Source: Roseateles amylovorans (GTDB lineage Bacteria > Pseudomonadota > Gammaproteobacteria > Burkholderiales > Burkholderiaceae_C). Taken from it: 64,000 nt of DNA. The position numbers and the translations under genes are program-made. The stretch spans positions 3,472,001 to 3,536,000 of the forward strand of contig NZ_CP104562.2 in NCBI RefSeq assembly GCF_025398155.2, given 5' to 3'. Shown here piece after piece: positions 1 through 8,624 of this stretch; the first letter of the stretch is position 1, and every line of letters starts with the position of its first letter. Below the pieces are notes generated by a model, which was not told the DNA's origin, ran no database searches, and saw only the letters and a program-made list of their open reading frames with translations.

Positions 1-38
1 CCGCCGCGGCCTGAGTCCAACCATCCAGGGGAATCAAC

Positions 39-1199
39 ATGAAAAAGACACCCAACATCGCCGGTGGTCAACGCCACGGCTTGCGGATCACCGTCATCGC
101 CCTGGTGGCCGCGCTCTCCGCCGGCGCCTACTGGGCTTCCAAAGCCGAGATCGAAGAGGTGACTCGCACAACCGGCAAGGTCATGGCATCCTCACGGACG
201 CAGGTCATCCAGGCGCCAGATGGAGGTGTGGTGGAGAAGGTGTTCGTTCACGAGGGCGATGCGGTCAAGAAGGGCGACCTGCTCGTGCAATTGGACGACA
301 CCAAGGCGCGCGCAGCCCTGGCCGATTCCTCGGAAAAGGCGGCGGCACTGCAGGCGGCCCGGGCACGCCTGCGGGCAGAAACCCTGGGCGTCGCCTACCG
401 CGACGACAGCGGAAGCACCTTCAGCGCCGTGCAGCGACGGCTGCATGAACGCCGCCAGACGGCGATCAATGAAGACATTGCCGTGCTGGAGAAGTCAGCC
501 CGGCTGGCGGCGGACGAGGTCGCGCTCAACGAGCCGCTGTTCAAGAGCGGCGACATCAGCGCCGCCGAGTTCTTGCGCCTGCAGCGCGCCGCCAACGAGG
601 CCGCCGGCCAGGTCACGACCCGCCGCAACCGATTCCTGCAAGATGCGCAGACCGAAATGGCCAAGGCCGAAGAAGATCTGGCCAGCATCCAGCAAGCACT
701 CAACGACCGCCGCGGCATGCTGGATCACACTCAGCTGCGGGCGCCGGTGGACGGTGTGGTGAACCTCATCACCCTGACCACGGTCGGCGCGGTGCTGCGC
801 CCGGGCGACGAAATCATGCAGCTGCTGCCCACCGGCGAGGATCTGCTGATCGAAAGCCGCCTTCGCGCCGCCGACATCGGCTTCGTGCGGCCCGGCATGC
901 CGGTCAACGTCAAGCTGGATGCCTTCGACTACAGCATCTACGGGACCATGCAGGGCGAGGTCATCTATGTGAGCTCCGACGCCCTGACCGAGCGCACCCC
1001 GCAAGGCGGCGAGCAAGCGTACTACCGCACCCGAATCCGAATCACCGCCAATCGATTCAAGGGCGAGCTCTCCCACACCATCCAGATCCAACCCGGCATG
1101 ACCGCCACCGCAGAAATCATCACCGGCCGCCACACGGTGCTGGACTACCTGCTCAAGCCGGTCAAGAAAACGCTGTCCCAATCCATGGGCGAACGATGA
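39..1199 (+). CDS. HlyD-family type I secretion periplasmic adaptor
   Basis: Membrane-fusion adaptor of a type I secretion system, 386 aa. It would link an inner-membrane ABC exporter to an outer-membrane TolC-like channel. A single N-terminal membrane segment lies at about residues 15-35. A lipoyl-like half follows (APDGGVVEKVFVHEGDAVKKGD, split by the motif GxVxxVxVxxGDxVxxGD), then a long Ala/Glu/Arg-rich coiled coil at about 90-225. The second lipoyl half (RAPVDGVVN) and a beta-barrel region ending in the HlyD signature near IQPGMTATAEI complete it. Length is usual for the family. The ATG has an AGGGGA ribosome site 6-7 bases upstream. The matching ATPase is not in the window and would be expected just upstream. 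The cargo is unknown. Confidence 0.9.
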   Translation: MKKTPNIAGGQRHGLRITVIALVAALSAGAYWASKAEIEEVTRTTGKVMASSRTQVIQAPDGGVVEKVFVHEGDAVKKGDLLVQLDDTKARAALADSSEKAAALQAARARLRAETLGVAYRDDSGSTFSAVQRRLHERRQTAINEDIAVLEKSARLAADEVALNEPLFKSGDISAAEFLRLQRAANEAAGQVTTRRNRFLQDAQTEMAKAEEDLASIQQALNDRRGMLDHTQLRAPVDGVVNLITLTTVGAVLRPGDEIMQLLPTGEDLLIESRLRAADIGFVRPGMPVNVKLDAFDYSIYGTMQGEVIYVSSDALTERTPQGGEQAYYRTRIRITANRFKGELSHTIQIQPGMTATAEIITGRHTVLDYLLKPVKKTLSQSMGER

Positions 1200-1281
1200 G
1201 CCCCCGGCCCATCGTTCACCTGGTCATCAGTCAACCCGTCATCAGTCCTCAAGACAACCTCAACCTTCAGGGAACGAGAAC

Positions 1282-1950
1282 ATGAGCATCACCGTCACCA
1301 TCATTGAAGACGATCCAGTTGTCCTGCAACGGATCATTGACATCGTCTCCGGCAGCAGCGCCTGCCAGATCGTCGGCATCGGTCGCAACCGCGGTGAATC
1401 GGTTTCCGCGATTCTGGCCAACCGCGCCGACGTCTACCTGGTCGACCTGGGTCTGCCCGACGTCGACGGCGTGGACCTGATCAAGCTGATCAAGGAGAAA
1501 TGCCCCGATGCCCACAGCATCGTGGTCAGCACCTTTGGCGACACCAAGCACGTCATGCGCAGCCTGCGTGCTGGCGCCTCGGGCTATCTGCTGAAGGAAG
1601 AGATCCAGCCCTCGCTGATCGACAAGATCATCGCCACCCACAACGGCCATGCGCCGCTGAGCCCGGCGGTCTCGCGCCTGGTGCTGGACAAGCTGGAGAG
1701 CCTGGAAACCGGCGTTCGGCCGAAGGTCGACAAGGAACAGAAGCTCAAGGAGCTGGGGCTGGGTCAGCGCGAATGGAGCGTGCTGAACCTGCTGATCGAA
1801 GGTCATCCGATCGTGGACATCGGCAGCCGCCTGTCCATCTCCCGCTTCACGGTGAACCAGCATCTGCGATCGATCTATCGCAAGCTCAATGTCAATTCGC
1901 GGGCCATGGCCACCAGCGTCGCGCGGATCCATGGGCTCATTGACGATTGA
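1282..1950 (+). CDS. NarL/FixJ-type response regulator
   Basis: Two-component response regulator, 222 aa, with an N-terminal receiver and a C-terminal LuxR-type helix-turn-helix. The receiver has the acidic pair E9/D10, the phospho-acceptor D55 (LVDLGLPD), the switch Thr in VVST and the conserved K105 (YLLKE). The HTH lies at about 150-215 and is degenerate at its start: GQREWSVLNLLIEG instead of the usual LTxRExEVL. No partner histidine kinase lies next to it. It follows the HlyD adaptor gene by 82 bases on the same strand, so co-transcription and control of secretion are possible but only inferred. A strong terminator follows. Confidence 0.88.
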   Translation: MSITVTIIEDDPVVLQRIIDIVSGSSACQIVGIGRNRGESVSAILANRADVYLVDLGLPDVDGVDLIKLIKEKCPDAHSIVVSTFGDTKHVMRSLRAGASGYLLKEEIQPSLIDKIIATHNGHAPLSPAVSRLVLDKLESLETGVRPKVDKEQKLKELGLGQREWSVLNLLIEGHPIVDIGSRLSISRFTVNQHLRSIYRKLNVNSRAMATSVARIHGLIDD

Positions 1951-1969
1951 TCTTCCATTCAAGCTGCCA

Positions 1970-2006
1970 ACCGCCGTGGATGCATCAGCACCTCGGCGGT
2001 TTTTTT
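1970..2006 (+). terminator. Rho-independent terminator after the NarL-type regulator
   Basis: The 7-bp stem ACCGCCG (1970-1976) pairs with CGGCGGT (1994-2000) and runs into T7 (2000-2006). It lies 20 bases past the regulator stop. Its arm and loop sequence closely resemble the second terminator at 2210-2246. Confidence 0.8.
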
Positions 2007-2058
2007 GCGCCTGCCCGCTGGGCCGTAGGTCACGGTCGGCGGATGGGCCAACGACAAA

Positions 2059-2164
2059 CGATGTCCGGCATCCACGGCTGAGCCCCAAGCCGCCTCATTT
2101 GCCGGGATCGAAGAGAGAGACGCCTTGGGTGCCTTAACCGATGCCTGGCATCGACGGCTGAGCC
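2059..2164. repeat. Two diverged 26-bp direct repeats between duplicated terminators
   Basis: Copies at 2059-2084 and 2139-2164 read CGATG(T/C)C(C/T)GGCATC followed by (C/G)ACGGCTGAGCC. They lie 80 bp apart inside the 376-base gene-free stretch 1951-2326. Terminators with nearly the same loop flank them, so the whole stretch looks like an imperfect duplication. I see no coding potential here. Confidence 0.6.
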
Positions 2165-2209
2165 TCTGACTCTTCATCGGCTGGGGCCGGAGCCAGGATC
2201 GAAAACAGA

Positions 2210-2246
2210 AACGCCGTGGATGCCTCAGCACCACGGCGTTTTTTTG
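2210..2246 (+). terminator. Second terminator, duplicate of the one at 1970
   Basis: A perfect 10-bp stem AACGCCGTGG (2210-2219) / CCACGGCGTT (2231-2240) is followed by T tract 2239-2245. It is near-identical in loop sequence to 1970-2006. It could act as a back-up terminator for the secretion/regulator transcript facing the convergent EAL gene. Confidence 0.8.
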
Positions 2247-2326
2247 GGCAGATCGACTGCGGGGCGATCCAGAAGTTCCGAGCGCCATGCCAGCGCAAGC
2301 ACGCTGGGCTGGGGCTCGACGTCGCT

Positions 2327-3553
2327 TCAGGCCGCCGCCGCCCGAGGCATGCGCGCCTGCATGTGGATGTTGATCAGCATCACATAGTGATCGAACAGCT
2401 CTCTGGAAAACTCCTCGGACGCCGGATTCATCGGCAGCTGCAGCAGATGGGCCCGGTAAGCGATCAGCGCGCGCCGCACCAGCAGGCTGCGCTGCCGGCC
2501 GCGGCCATGGACCGCCGCGACATTCATCATCGCCAACCACGCCAGCAGCACCGGCCGAGGAATGGACGCCACCAGATCCACCAAGGTCTCCGACCGCGCG
2601 ACCTGCGACGGTGCGTACACCGCCTGCAGTCGAAGCAGGCGCGCCATCAGCGCCGGATCGCTGCAGATCAGCAAGGCCAGCGCCTGGTCGGACACCTCGG
2701 CCTGCGTCATCAGGTAAGTCTTGCCAAGGATCACCGCATCGCAACCGGGCAGCGCCGGCGGCGTGTGGATCTGAGGCGCCTGCACGGCATAGCCCTGGAA
2801 CAGATCGACGCCCAGGCTGCGCACCCGCTGCAGCTGGTCCTCGCTCTCCACCTTCTCGCCGATGACACGCAGGCCCATGGCATGCGACATGGAGACCAGC
2901 GCCTGCAGGGTCCGGTCGCTGACCCGCAGCAGATCCACCTTGACGAATTCGGCCTCCTCCGCGAGGCTCCACCGCGGATCGTCCAGGGTTTCAATGTCGT
3001 CCAGCGCGAAACGATAGCCCCGTTGGCGCAGGGCCTGAATCCGTCGACGGACCGCGGGCGTGACCCGCATCGTTTCCAGCAATTCGATGACACCAATGCG
3101 GGGGTCCACCGCTTCAGCCATCGGACTGAGCAGGGAGCGCTCATCCATGTTGACAAACAGAGGCCCGATCGGCTGGCCGTCGACGTTGCCAGCGGTGAGC
3201 AGTTCACCATCCAGCAGGGCATTGCACAGGGCCACGCTGGTGGCATAGCCGCCCAGGTGCGGGCTGACGCCCCCGTCACGGCTGTTCCAGCGAAACAGCA
3301 GTTCCGAGCCGAAGCGACGCCCCCGACCGTCCACGATCGGCTGCAGCGCGTAACGCACATTCACCGAGGTGTGCTCATCGGCCAGGTGACCGGGAGCGGC
3401 AGTCACCGGACGATCATCGGCGGCGGACAGTGGTGAGGGAAAGTGACTGCGGCCCTGGAACGGCGGGGGACACACCTCGCGCCACTCGGGCATGGCATCC
3501 GGATTGCCAGAGGGGGTCACTGACCGGCTGATAGAGGGATATTCGTTGCGCAT
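2327..3553 (-). CDS. EAL plus HDOD (YuxH-like) signalling protein
   Basis: About 408 aa. The first half is an EAL-type domain (ALQPIVDGRGRRFGSELLFRW, split: the family E-L-L motif appears as SELLFRW). It includes LFVNMDE, ALDDIE and VKVDLL, which match EAL landmarks, but the canonical EAL tripeptide and several metal ligands are not intact, so catalysis on cyclic-di-GMP is doubtful. The second half resembles an HDOD domain (VILGKTYLMTQAEV to LLAWLAMMNVAA). This EAL-HDOD order is typical of YuxH-like proteins. The ATG at 3553 is chosen because GGAG sits 8 bases upstream. An in-frame ATG at 3589 would add 12 residues but has no clear ribosome site. It is convergent with the upstream regulator and separated from it by two terminators. 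Confidence 0.8.
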   Translation of the reverse strand: MRNEYPSISRSVTPSGNPDAMPEWREVCPPPFQGRSHFPSPLSAADDRPVTAAPGHLADEHTSVNVRYALQPIVDGRGRRFGSELLFRWNSRDGGVSPHLGGYATSVALCNALLDGELLTAGNVDGQPIGPLFVNMDERSLLSPMAEAVDPRIGVIELLETMRVTPAVRRRIQALRQRGYRFALDDIETLDDPRWSLAEEAEFVKVDLLRVSDRTLQALVSMSHAMGLRVIGEKVESEDQLQRVRSLGVDLFQGYAVQAPQIHTPPALPGCDAVILGKTYLMTQAEVSDQALALLICSDPALMARLLRLQAVYAPSQVARSETLVDLVASIPRPVLLAWLAMMNVAAVHGRGRQRSLLVRRALIAYRAHLLQLPMNPASEEFSRELFDHYVMLINIHMQARMPRAAAA

Positions 3554-3750
3554 GACAGTCGCTCCGCAGTGCTGATGGATTGCGGTCATGCTAGGAACGG
3601 GACGCTTCTCGGCGAATAGCCCAACTCTGCCAACTGCCTATACAGACCAGCAAACTTTTGCAGGTTCCTTCCCGCCGCCATTGGACGACGCACCAGGTGC
3701 CCCCGGTGGATACTCATGACTCTCTCCAACAACTCAGAGGAGCCCTCCAG

Positions 3751-4491
3751 ATGCTTCGCACCACCCTCCACGTTTCGATCGACGCCCACCCTCAGGCCGC
3801 CCCTCAAGTTGCCGCGCCAACCGTCCGCCGCGCCGGCCTGCGCCGCCTGTCGCTGGTGATGGCGGCGGTCACGACGGTGGCCGCCCTGGCCGGTTGCGCC
3901 AACATGGATGAGCGTCAGCGTGGCACCGCCGGCGGTGCGGCGATCGGTGCCGTCGCGGGTGCGGTGCTCAGCTCCGCCACCGGCGGCAAGGCCGGCACCG
4001 GCGCGATCGTGGGCGGCGCGCTCGGCGCGGTGGCCGGCAATGTCTGGTCACGCCACATGGAAGACAAGCGCCGCGCCATGGAACAGGCGACCCAAGGCAC
4101 CGGCGTGGAAGTCACCCGCACCGCCGACAACCAACTCAAGCTGGAAGTGCCGAGCGACATTTCCTTCGCCACCAACAGCGCCGTGGTGGAACCGCGCCTG
4201 CGTCCGGTGCTGGACGGCTTCGCCAACGGTCTGAACAGCGGACCAACCACCGTCGTTCGCGTCATCGGCCACACCGACAACACCGGCTCGGACGCCATCA
4301 ACGATCCCCTGTCGCTGCGTCGCGCAGAAAGTGTGCGCAACTACCTGGTGGATCGCGGCGTTCGAGGCGACCGGGTGGAAGTGGCGGGTCGAGGCTCCCG
4401 CGAGCCCCTGGTGTCGAACGACACGGCCGAAAGCCGGTCCAAGAACCGCCGCGTCGAGATCTTCCTGCGCGAGCCACAACAAGGCGGTTGA
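3751..4491 (+). CDS. OmpA-family lipoprotein with glycine-zipper segment
   Basis: 246-aa outer-membrane lipoprotein that would tether the envelope to peptidoglycan. A basic N-region precedes a signal with lipobox LAGC (Cys about 49). A Gly/Ala-rich zipper (GGAAIGAVAGAVLSS, then GAIVGGALGAVAGN) spans about 60-100. The C-terminal OmpA domain contains the peptidoglycan-binding pattern: VIGHTDNTGSDAIN, LSLRRAESVRNYL and NRRVEI. An ATG 93 bases further upstream is possible. The ATG at 3751 is preferred because AGAGGAG lies 8-9 bases before it and the extra residues look non-signal. It is followed by a 12-bp terminator hairpin. Confidence 0.9.
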   Translation: MLRTTLHVSIDAHPQAAPQVAAPTVRRAGLRRLSLVMAAVTTVAALAGCANMDERQRGTAGGAAIGAVAGAVLSSATGGKAGTGAIVGGALGAVAGNVWSRHMEDKRRAMEQATQGTGVEVTRTADNQLKLEVPSDISFATNSAVVEPRLRPVLDGFANGLNSGPTTVVRVIGHTDNTGSDAINDPLSLRRAESVRNYLVDRGVRGDRVEVAGRGSREPLVSNDTAESRSKNRRVEIFLREPQQGG

Positions 4492-4578
4492 GGCGGGAAC
4501 GGCCGGCGCATCGAGCCCGCGCCAGGCGGGTCGATGCGCCTGGCTTGATGCCCCGATCAAGCGAGGACCGCACAAAGG

Positions 4579-4615
4579 CCGAGCGCCAGGCATGACCCTG
4601 GCGCTCGGCTTTTTC
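4579..4615 (+). terminator. Terminator of the OmpA lipoprotein gene
   Basis: A perfect 12-bp stem CCGAGCGCCAGG (4579-4590) / CCTGGCGCTCGG (4597-4608) with a six-base loop, followed by CTTTTTC. Usable mainly on the plus strand. Confidence 0.85.
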
Positions 4616-4677
4616 ATGGCACGGTGACCGCTCGGTCCGCGGCGACTCGGCTGCGCGGCCGATCGCCTCATGCCAGC

Positions 4678-4893
4678 TCAATCAGCGACGCCAGGCACCG
4701 GCTTCACCGGCTCCGGACCCAACTGCGGACCGGAGCGATGCAGCGCACCGCCCTCGCCTTCCCAGGTCGTCACCTCGTGCGGCTTGGCGCTCACCGACTT
4801 CAGCCGCTTCTCATGGCTGCGGGCCTGCCATTGCCAGAGTGCATAGCCGGCCAGACTGGACAGGGCCAACGGAAGAATTCGTTTCAACAGCAT
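4678..4893 (-). CDS. Small single-pass membrane protein, function unknown
   Basis: 71 aa. It starts MLLKRILPLALSSLAGYALWQWQ, a basic residue plus one hydrophobic helix (read here as two parts: residues 1-12 and 13-23), then a polar Pro/Glu-rich tail. AAGGAG lies 7 bases before the ATG, which supports translation. It could be an inner-membrane protein with a periplasmic or cytosolic tail. No family is recognised. It lies downstream of, and in the same direction as, the secreted protein at 5037-5594, with 143 bases between them. Confidence 0.6.
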   Translation of the reverse strand: MLLKRILPLALSSLAGYALWQWQARSHEKRLKSVSAKPHEVTTWEGEGGALHRSGPQLGPEPVKPVPGVAD

Positions 4894-5036
4894 GACTGCT
4901 CTCCTTCAGATGATGGGCGCCATTGGCGCCCAGGATGATTCGACGGACCAGACGGGCAAGCCTTGAGCCTGAGCCCACATCACCTGCCCCTTCAGTCTCA
5001 ACGCTTGGCAGAACGAGACCGATGGGATGAAGTCGA

Positions 5037-5594
5037 TCAGCGACCCGGCGCGCTGCCCTTCGGTTGCGGCGGCAGCGGCGGCGGCGATTTCGGGCGGGGT
5101 GCACTGGCGCCGACCCACGGTGTGCTCGCAGCACTCGCCGGGGGCACCGGGGCGCCAGCGGCGGTCGGGTTCTCCTCGACCATGCGATCGATGCGCTTGA
5201 GGATCGCGCCGTCTTCGACACTGCCGTCGCGCAGGCCCTGGCCCATCACCATCGACCGGCAATCGTCCCGATCGGCCTCGGGCACGCGCTGGCAGCGCAG
5301 CACTGCGTTGTTGGCCAGTTCCTCGGTGCTGGCGGACTTCAAGGTGCCCCGGCGCGATTCCTCGCGCGCGGCACCCGCCTCCTTCAGGCAGGTCTTGACG
5401 TCCTGACCGCCTTTGCCCGCGAGGCAATCGGCCCGCTCCTGCTGGTAGCTGGGCGTCGTGGCGGCGGTGGTCGGTGCCTTGGGCTTGGCGTCGCCCTCAG
5501 CGGCAAACACCGGCGCGGCAATCATCATCACCGCGGACAACACGGCGCCCGCAGTGACCAACGCGGTCGTGGAAGTGTGGGTGAGCAGCTTCAT
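5037..5594 (-). CDS. Secreted protein with two Cys pairs, function unknown
   Basis: 185 aa. The signal peptide covers about residues 1-32 (cleavage near VFAAE). The mature part has two cysteine pairs, C57/C69 and C101/C112, set in charged helices (DCLAGKGGQDVKTCL and CQRVPEADRDDC). A Pro/Ala-rich C-terminal tail follows from about residue 143. The ATG at 5594 is chosen because AGGAG lies 6 bases upstream. A longer frame upstream runs into short tandem repeats and is not credible. The paired cysteines suggest periplasmic disulfides, as in the unrelated-looking Cys-repeat protein at 18947-19495. No family name can be given. Confidence 0.75.
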   Translation of the reverse strand: MKLLTHTSTTALVTAGAVLSAVMMIAAPVFAAEGDAKPKAPTTAATTPSYQQERADCLAGKGGQDVKTCLKEAGAAREESRRGTLKSASTEELANNAVLRCQRVPEADRDDCRSMVMGQGLRDGSVEDGAILKRIDRMVEENPTAAGAPVPPASAASTPWVGASAPRPKSPPPLPPQPKGSAPGR

Positions 5595-5704
5595 GTCGGC
5601 TCCTTCTGTCGTTTGGAGGTCAGTTCGGGGTCGGTTCGGGCGTTTGTCCTTACCGCTGTCGAATCCGGCCCCTGCGGGCTGAGATCGGTGTCGGACATCC
5701 CCAA

Positions 5705-5730
5705 GTGCCAGGTGCCAGGTGCCAGGTGCC
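5705..5730. repeat. Heptamer tandem repeat GTGCCAG
   Basis: Three exact GTGCCAG copies and a partial fourth lie in the 405-base gene-free stretch 5595-6000. That stretch otherwise holds only the ribosome sites of the divergent flanking genes. Confidence 0.75.
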
Positions 5731-6000
5731 ATCTGCCAGTTGCCAGATTCAGGTGGAAGGTTGGAAGTCAGGCCAGCGGTGCCAGGCGCATCGGGAGGGA
5801 TGAGTGAAGGCTATCCCTGGGCCCGCGCCCTGTCTGTCATACCGCGCCGGGGTCTGCTGTAGGACAGGTCCGGCAGACCGGCCGGCGGCATCCCGTCCTA
5901 CATGACGACGTGGGGCCCGCTGATGCCCTCCGTCCAGCCCTCGCTTCTACATTGGATGCCATGTGCCGCGCCGCGGCTTTCGCAGTGAAAGGACATCGTC

Positions 6001-6177
6001 ATGTTGAAGTGGGCCCTGATTTTTGCCGTCGTCTCCCTGGTGGCGGGCGTGCTCGGCTTCACCGGTATCGCCGCTGGTGCTGCCGGCATCGCCAAGATCC
6101 TGTTCGGCATCTTCCTGGTGATCTTCCTGGTGCTGCTGGTGCTGGGCGTCACAGGCGTGAACGCGCTTCGCAAATAA
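6001..6177 (+). CDS. UPF0391 (DUF1328) two-helix membrane protein
   Basis: 58 aa. It reads MLKWALIFAVVSLVAGVLGF, then TGIAAGAAGIAKILFGIFLV, and ends in VNALRK. The central GIAAGAAGIAKILF signature is diagnostic of the YtjA/UPF0391 family of very small inner-membrane proteins, whose function is not established. Usual length is 50-60 aa. AAAGGA lies 8 bases before the ATG. A paralogue lies at 18701-18862. The 314 bases downstream (6178-6491) hold no gene that I can see. Confidence 0.9.
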   Translation: MLKWALIFAVVSLVAGVLGFTGIAAGAAGIAKILFGIFLVIFLVLLVLGVTGVNALRK

Positions 6178-6491
6178 CGTCGTGGCCCGTTGAGAGAGCG
6201 CACATCACGTCGCCCTCCGGTGGCCGAGAGCGGAAGGACCCGCAGCGGGTGAGCATGACCCGACGGGCACGGAACGCCATACCGGCCCCCGATGCCTCCC
6301 TCACTCGCCGGCTTCCGTCGACGCGACCTGCCGCGAACGCGCCACGGGAACCCTTCCCCTGAGGACGCCCCCACTGAGGCCACACCGAGGGTCATCGACT
6401 GCAGACGACGGCCTCTGCGACCACCGACACCTCATCCGACACGCCCCGCCGCCAGCCCATCCCGGGCCTAGCCATACAGAGGAGCCATCCC

Positions 6492-7031
6492 ATGAATTCT
6501 GTCGCCGACCTCCCCACCATGAAGCTGGACGAGAAAGCACTGGACCGCGCCCGGTCACACCTCGACGAGGGTCCGGTCACGCCCAGCTACGGTCCGTACC
6601 GGGACCAGATCGTCAACCTGCTCAACGATGCATTGGCCACCGAGCTGGTCTGCATCCTGCGCTACAAGCGCCATTACTTCACCGCCCACGGGCTGGCCTC
6701 GCCGCGCATTGCCGAGGAATTCCTCGAGCATGCCAATGAAGAGAGCGGCCATGCCGACAAGCTGGCCGAGCGCATCGTGCAGCTCGGCGGCGAGCCGGAC
6801 TTCTCGCCCGACTCCCTGACCCGCCGCAGCCATGCCGACTACGACGCCTCGTTGGACCTCAAGGCCATGCTGCGCGCCAATCTGGTGGCCGAGCGCGTGG
6901 CGGTCGAGGCCTATCGCCAGATGATTCAGCTGATCGGCGAGAAGGACCCGACCACCCGCCGCATCCTTGAGCAGATCCTCGCCGACGAGGAAGAGCACGC
7001 CGACGAGCTCGCCGACCTTCTCAAGGAATGA
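6492..7031 (+). CDS. Bacterioferritin-like di-iron protein
   Basis: 179-aa ferritin-like four-helix protein, probably storing iron or detoxifying iron and peroxide in the cytoplasm. The di-iron ligand set is complete and correctly spaced: E51, then E84-x-x-H87, then E134, then E166-x-x-H169. The bacterioferritin haem-ligating Met at the usual helix-B position is not obvious (residues 51-60 are ELVCILRYKR). This may therefore be a haem-free member. GAGGAG lies upstream of the ATG. The phospholipase-D-like gene starts 10 bases after its stop, so it heads a probable four-gene operon through 11485. Confidence 0.85.
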   Translation: MNSVADLPTMKLDEKALDRARSHLDEGPVTPSYGPYRDQIVNLLNDALATELVCILRYKRHYFTAHGLASPRIAEEFLEHANEESGHADKLAERIVQLGGEPDFSPDSLTRRSHADYDASLDLKAMLRANLVAERVAVEAYRQMIQLIGEKDPTTRRILEQILADEEEHADELADLLKE

Positions 7032-7041
7032 GCGCCGAACG

Positions 7042-8619
7042 ATGATCAAGCCCCCCTCGCCTCGGCCCGCGACCCCGACACCCCCGAGGTCCGGGTGGTG
7101 GCGGCGGTGCATTGGTCATCATCAGCTGTCCGCTCGGCTGCAGGACGATTCGCCTGTGCGTGCGGTCGAACGGCGGGCCGCAGGGGTCACCCGTCTGCAG
7201 CTGTCGCTTCTGACCTTTGGCCTGAGCGCCTGCATGATGGCCTGCGGCACACCGAAGCCGCCGATCAATGGCCCGATCCCGGAACCACCGGCTCGTGCGC
7301 CCTCGGTGGCCAAGGTCGCCACGCAGGTGGATGTGAACGATGCGCGCGGTCCGATGGGCCAGCAGCGGCGCGAACAGGCCATCCAGAGTGCGGCCAACCA
7401 AGGCCGTGCCGATCTGCTGAAGCGCCAGTTGGCGGCCATGTCGGCCTTCGGCGACGTGGACCTGTACGCCGGCAACGACACTCGGTTGCTCATCGACGGG
7501 CCGGCCACCTTCGCGGCCATGTTCAGTGCCATCGAACGTGCCAAGCGCCAGATCGTGCTGGAGAGCTACATAATCGAAGACGCCGATGTGGCCAAGCAGC
7601 TCTCGGACCTGCTGATTGCGCGACGTGGGCAAGGCATCCAGATCGCGGTGATGTATGACGCGGTGGGATCGCTCTCCACCCAGGAGGCGTATTTCGAACG
7701 CATGCGCCAGAACGGCATTTCGGTCTGCGCCTTCAATCCGGTCAATCCGCTCAAGGGCACCCGCTACAGCAAGATCACCCATCGCGACCATCGCAAAATC
7801 CTGGTCGTCGACAACGAGGTCGGCTTCACCGGCGGGATCAACATCAGCGCGGTGTATTCCTCGGGCTCGGGCTCCTTCGGCAGCAAGGGTTCCCGCCGCA
7901 AGATCACCGACAAGGATGGCGACGGCAAGGAATCCGGTTGGCGAGACACCATGATCCAGGTGCGCGGCCCGGCCGTTCAGGCGCTGCATGGGCTGGTGCG
8001 CGAGGTGTGGCAGCAGCAACGCTGTGAAGGCGCGGTCGATGAGATCCCGGCTGCGACCACCGCGCCTGGGCAACAGCTGATGCGGATCGTCCCGTCCACC
8101 CCGGAGGACAAGGAAAACCGCATCTACACCCTGCTGCTGGGCAGCATCCGCGCCGCCCAGCGCTCGGCCTATCTGACCATGGCCTACTTCGCGCCCGGCA
8201 AAGACATGGTGGACGCCTTGTGCGAAGCCGCCGAGCGCGGTGTGGATGTGCAGTTGATCCTGCCTTCGCAGAGCGATTTCTCGCCGGTCATGCATGCAGG
8301 GCGCGCCCATTACGAGCGACTGCTCCAGTCGGGCGTCCACATCCATGAGCTGCAGGACGCTGTGCTGCATGCCAAGACCGCGGTGATCGACGGTGTGGTC
8401 TCCACCATCGGCTCCAGCAACATGGACTGGCGAAGCTTTGTCTACAACAACGAAGTGAATGCGGTGGTGCTGGGCGAAGACTTCGGCGGCGCGATGACGC
8501 GCATGTTCGAGCAAGACCGCGCCGCCTCCCGCACCATCGATCTGGATACCTGGCGCCACCGACCCTGGCTGCAGCGCAGCAAGGAATTTTTCTCCGGACT
8601 TTTCGAACATTGGTGGTGA
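7042..8619 (+). CDS. Phospholipase D / cardiolipin-synthase-like lipoprotein
   Basis: About 525 aa with two complete HKD active-site motifs: HRKILVVD in the first half and HAKTAVID in the second. Each is followed by the expected Gly-Gly/Ser-Asn residues (FTGGIN and IGSSNMDW). It therefore belongs to the PLD superfamily that includes cardiolipin synthases, which transfer phosphatidyl groups. A Cys-containing hydrophobic segment (LLTFGLSACMMAC) near residues 55-68 looks like a lipobox, suggesting membrane anchoring. The ATG at 7042 gives a long basic pre-region. A later start closer to the hydrophobic segment is possible. The start is the weakest part of this call. Confidence 0.88.
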   Translation: MIKPPSPRPATPTPPRSGWWRRCIGHHQLSARLQDDSPVRAVERRAAGVTRLQLSLLTFGLSACMMACGTPKPPINGPIPEPPARAPSVAKVATQVDVNDARGPMGQQRREQAIQSAANQGRADLLKRQLAAMSAFGDVDLYAGNDTRLLIDGPATFAAMFSAIERAKRQIVLESYIIEDADVAKQLSDLLIARRGQGIQIAVMYDAVGSLSTQEAYFERMRQNGISVCAFNPVNPLKGTRYSKITHRDHRKILVVDNEVGFTGGINISAVYSSGSGSFGSKGSRRKITDKDGDGKESGWRDTMIQVRGPAVQALHGLVREVWQQQRCEGAVDEIPAATTAPGQQLMRIVPSTPEDKENRIYTLLLGSIRAAQRSAYLTMAYFAPGKDMVDALCEAAERGVDVQLILPSQSDFSPVMHAGRAHYERLLQSGVHIHELQDAVLHAKTAVIDGVVSTIGSSNMDWRSFVYNNEVNAVVLGEDFGGAMTRMFEQDRAASRTIDLDTWRHRPWLQRSKEFFSGLFEHWW

Positions 8620-8624
8620 TCGAC

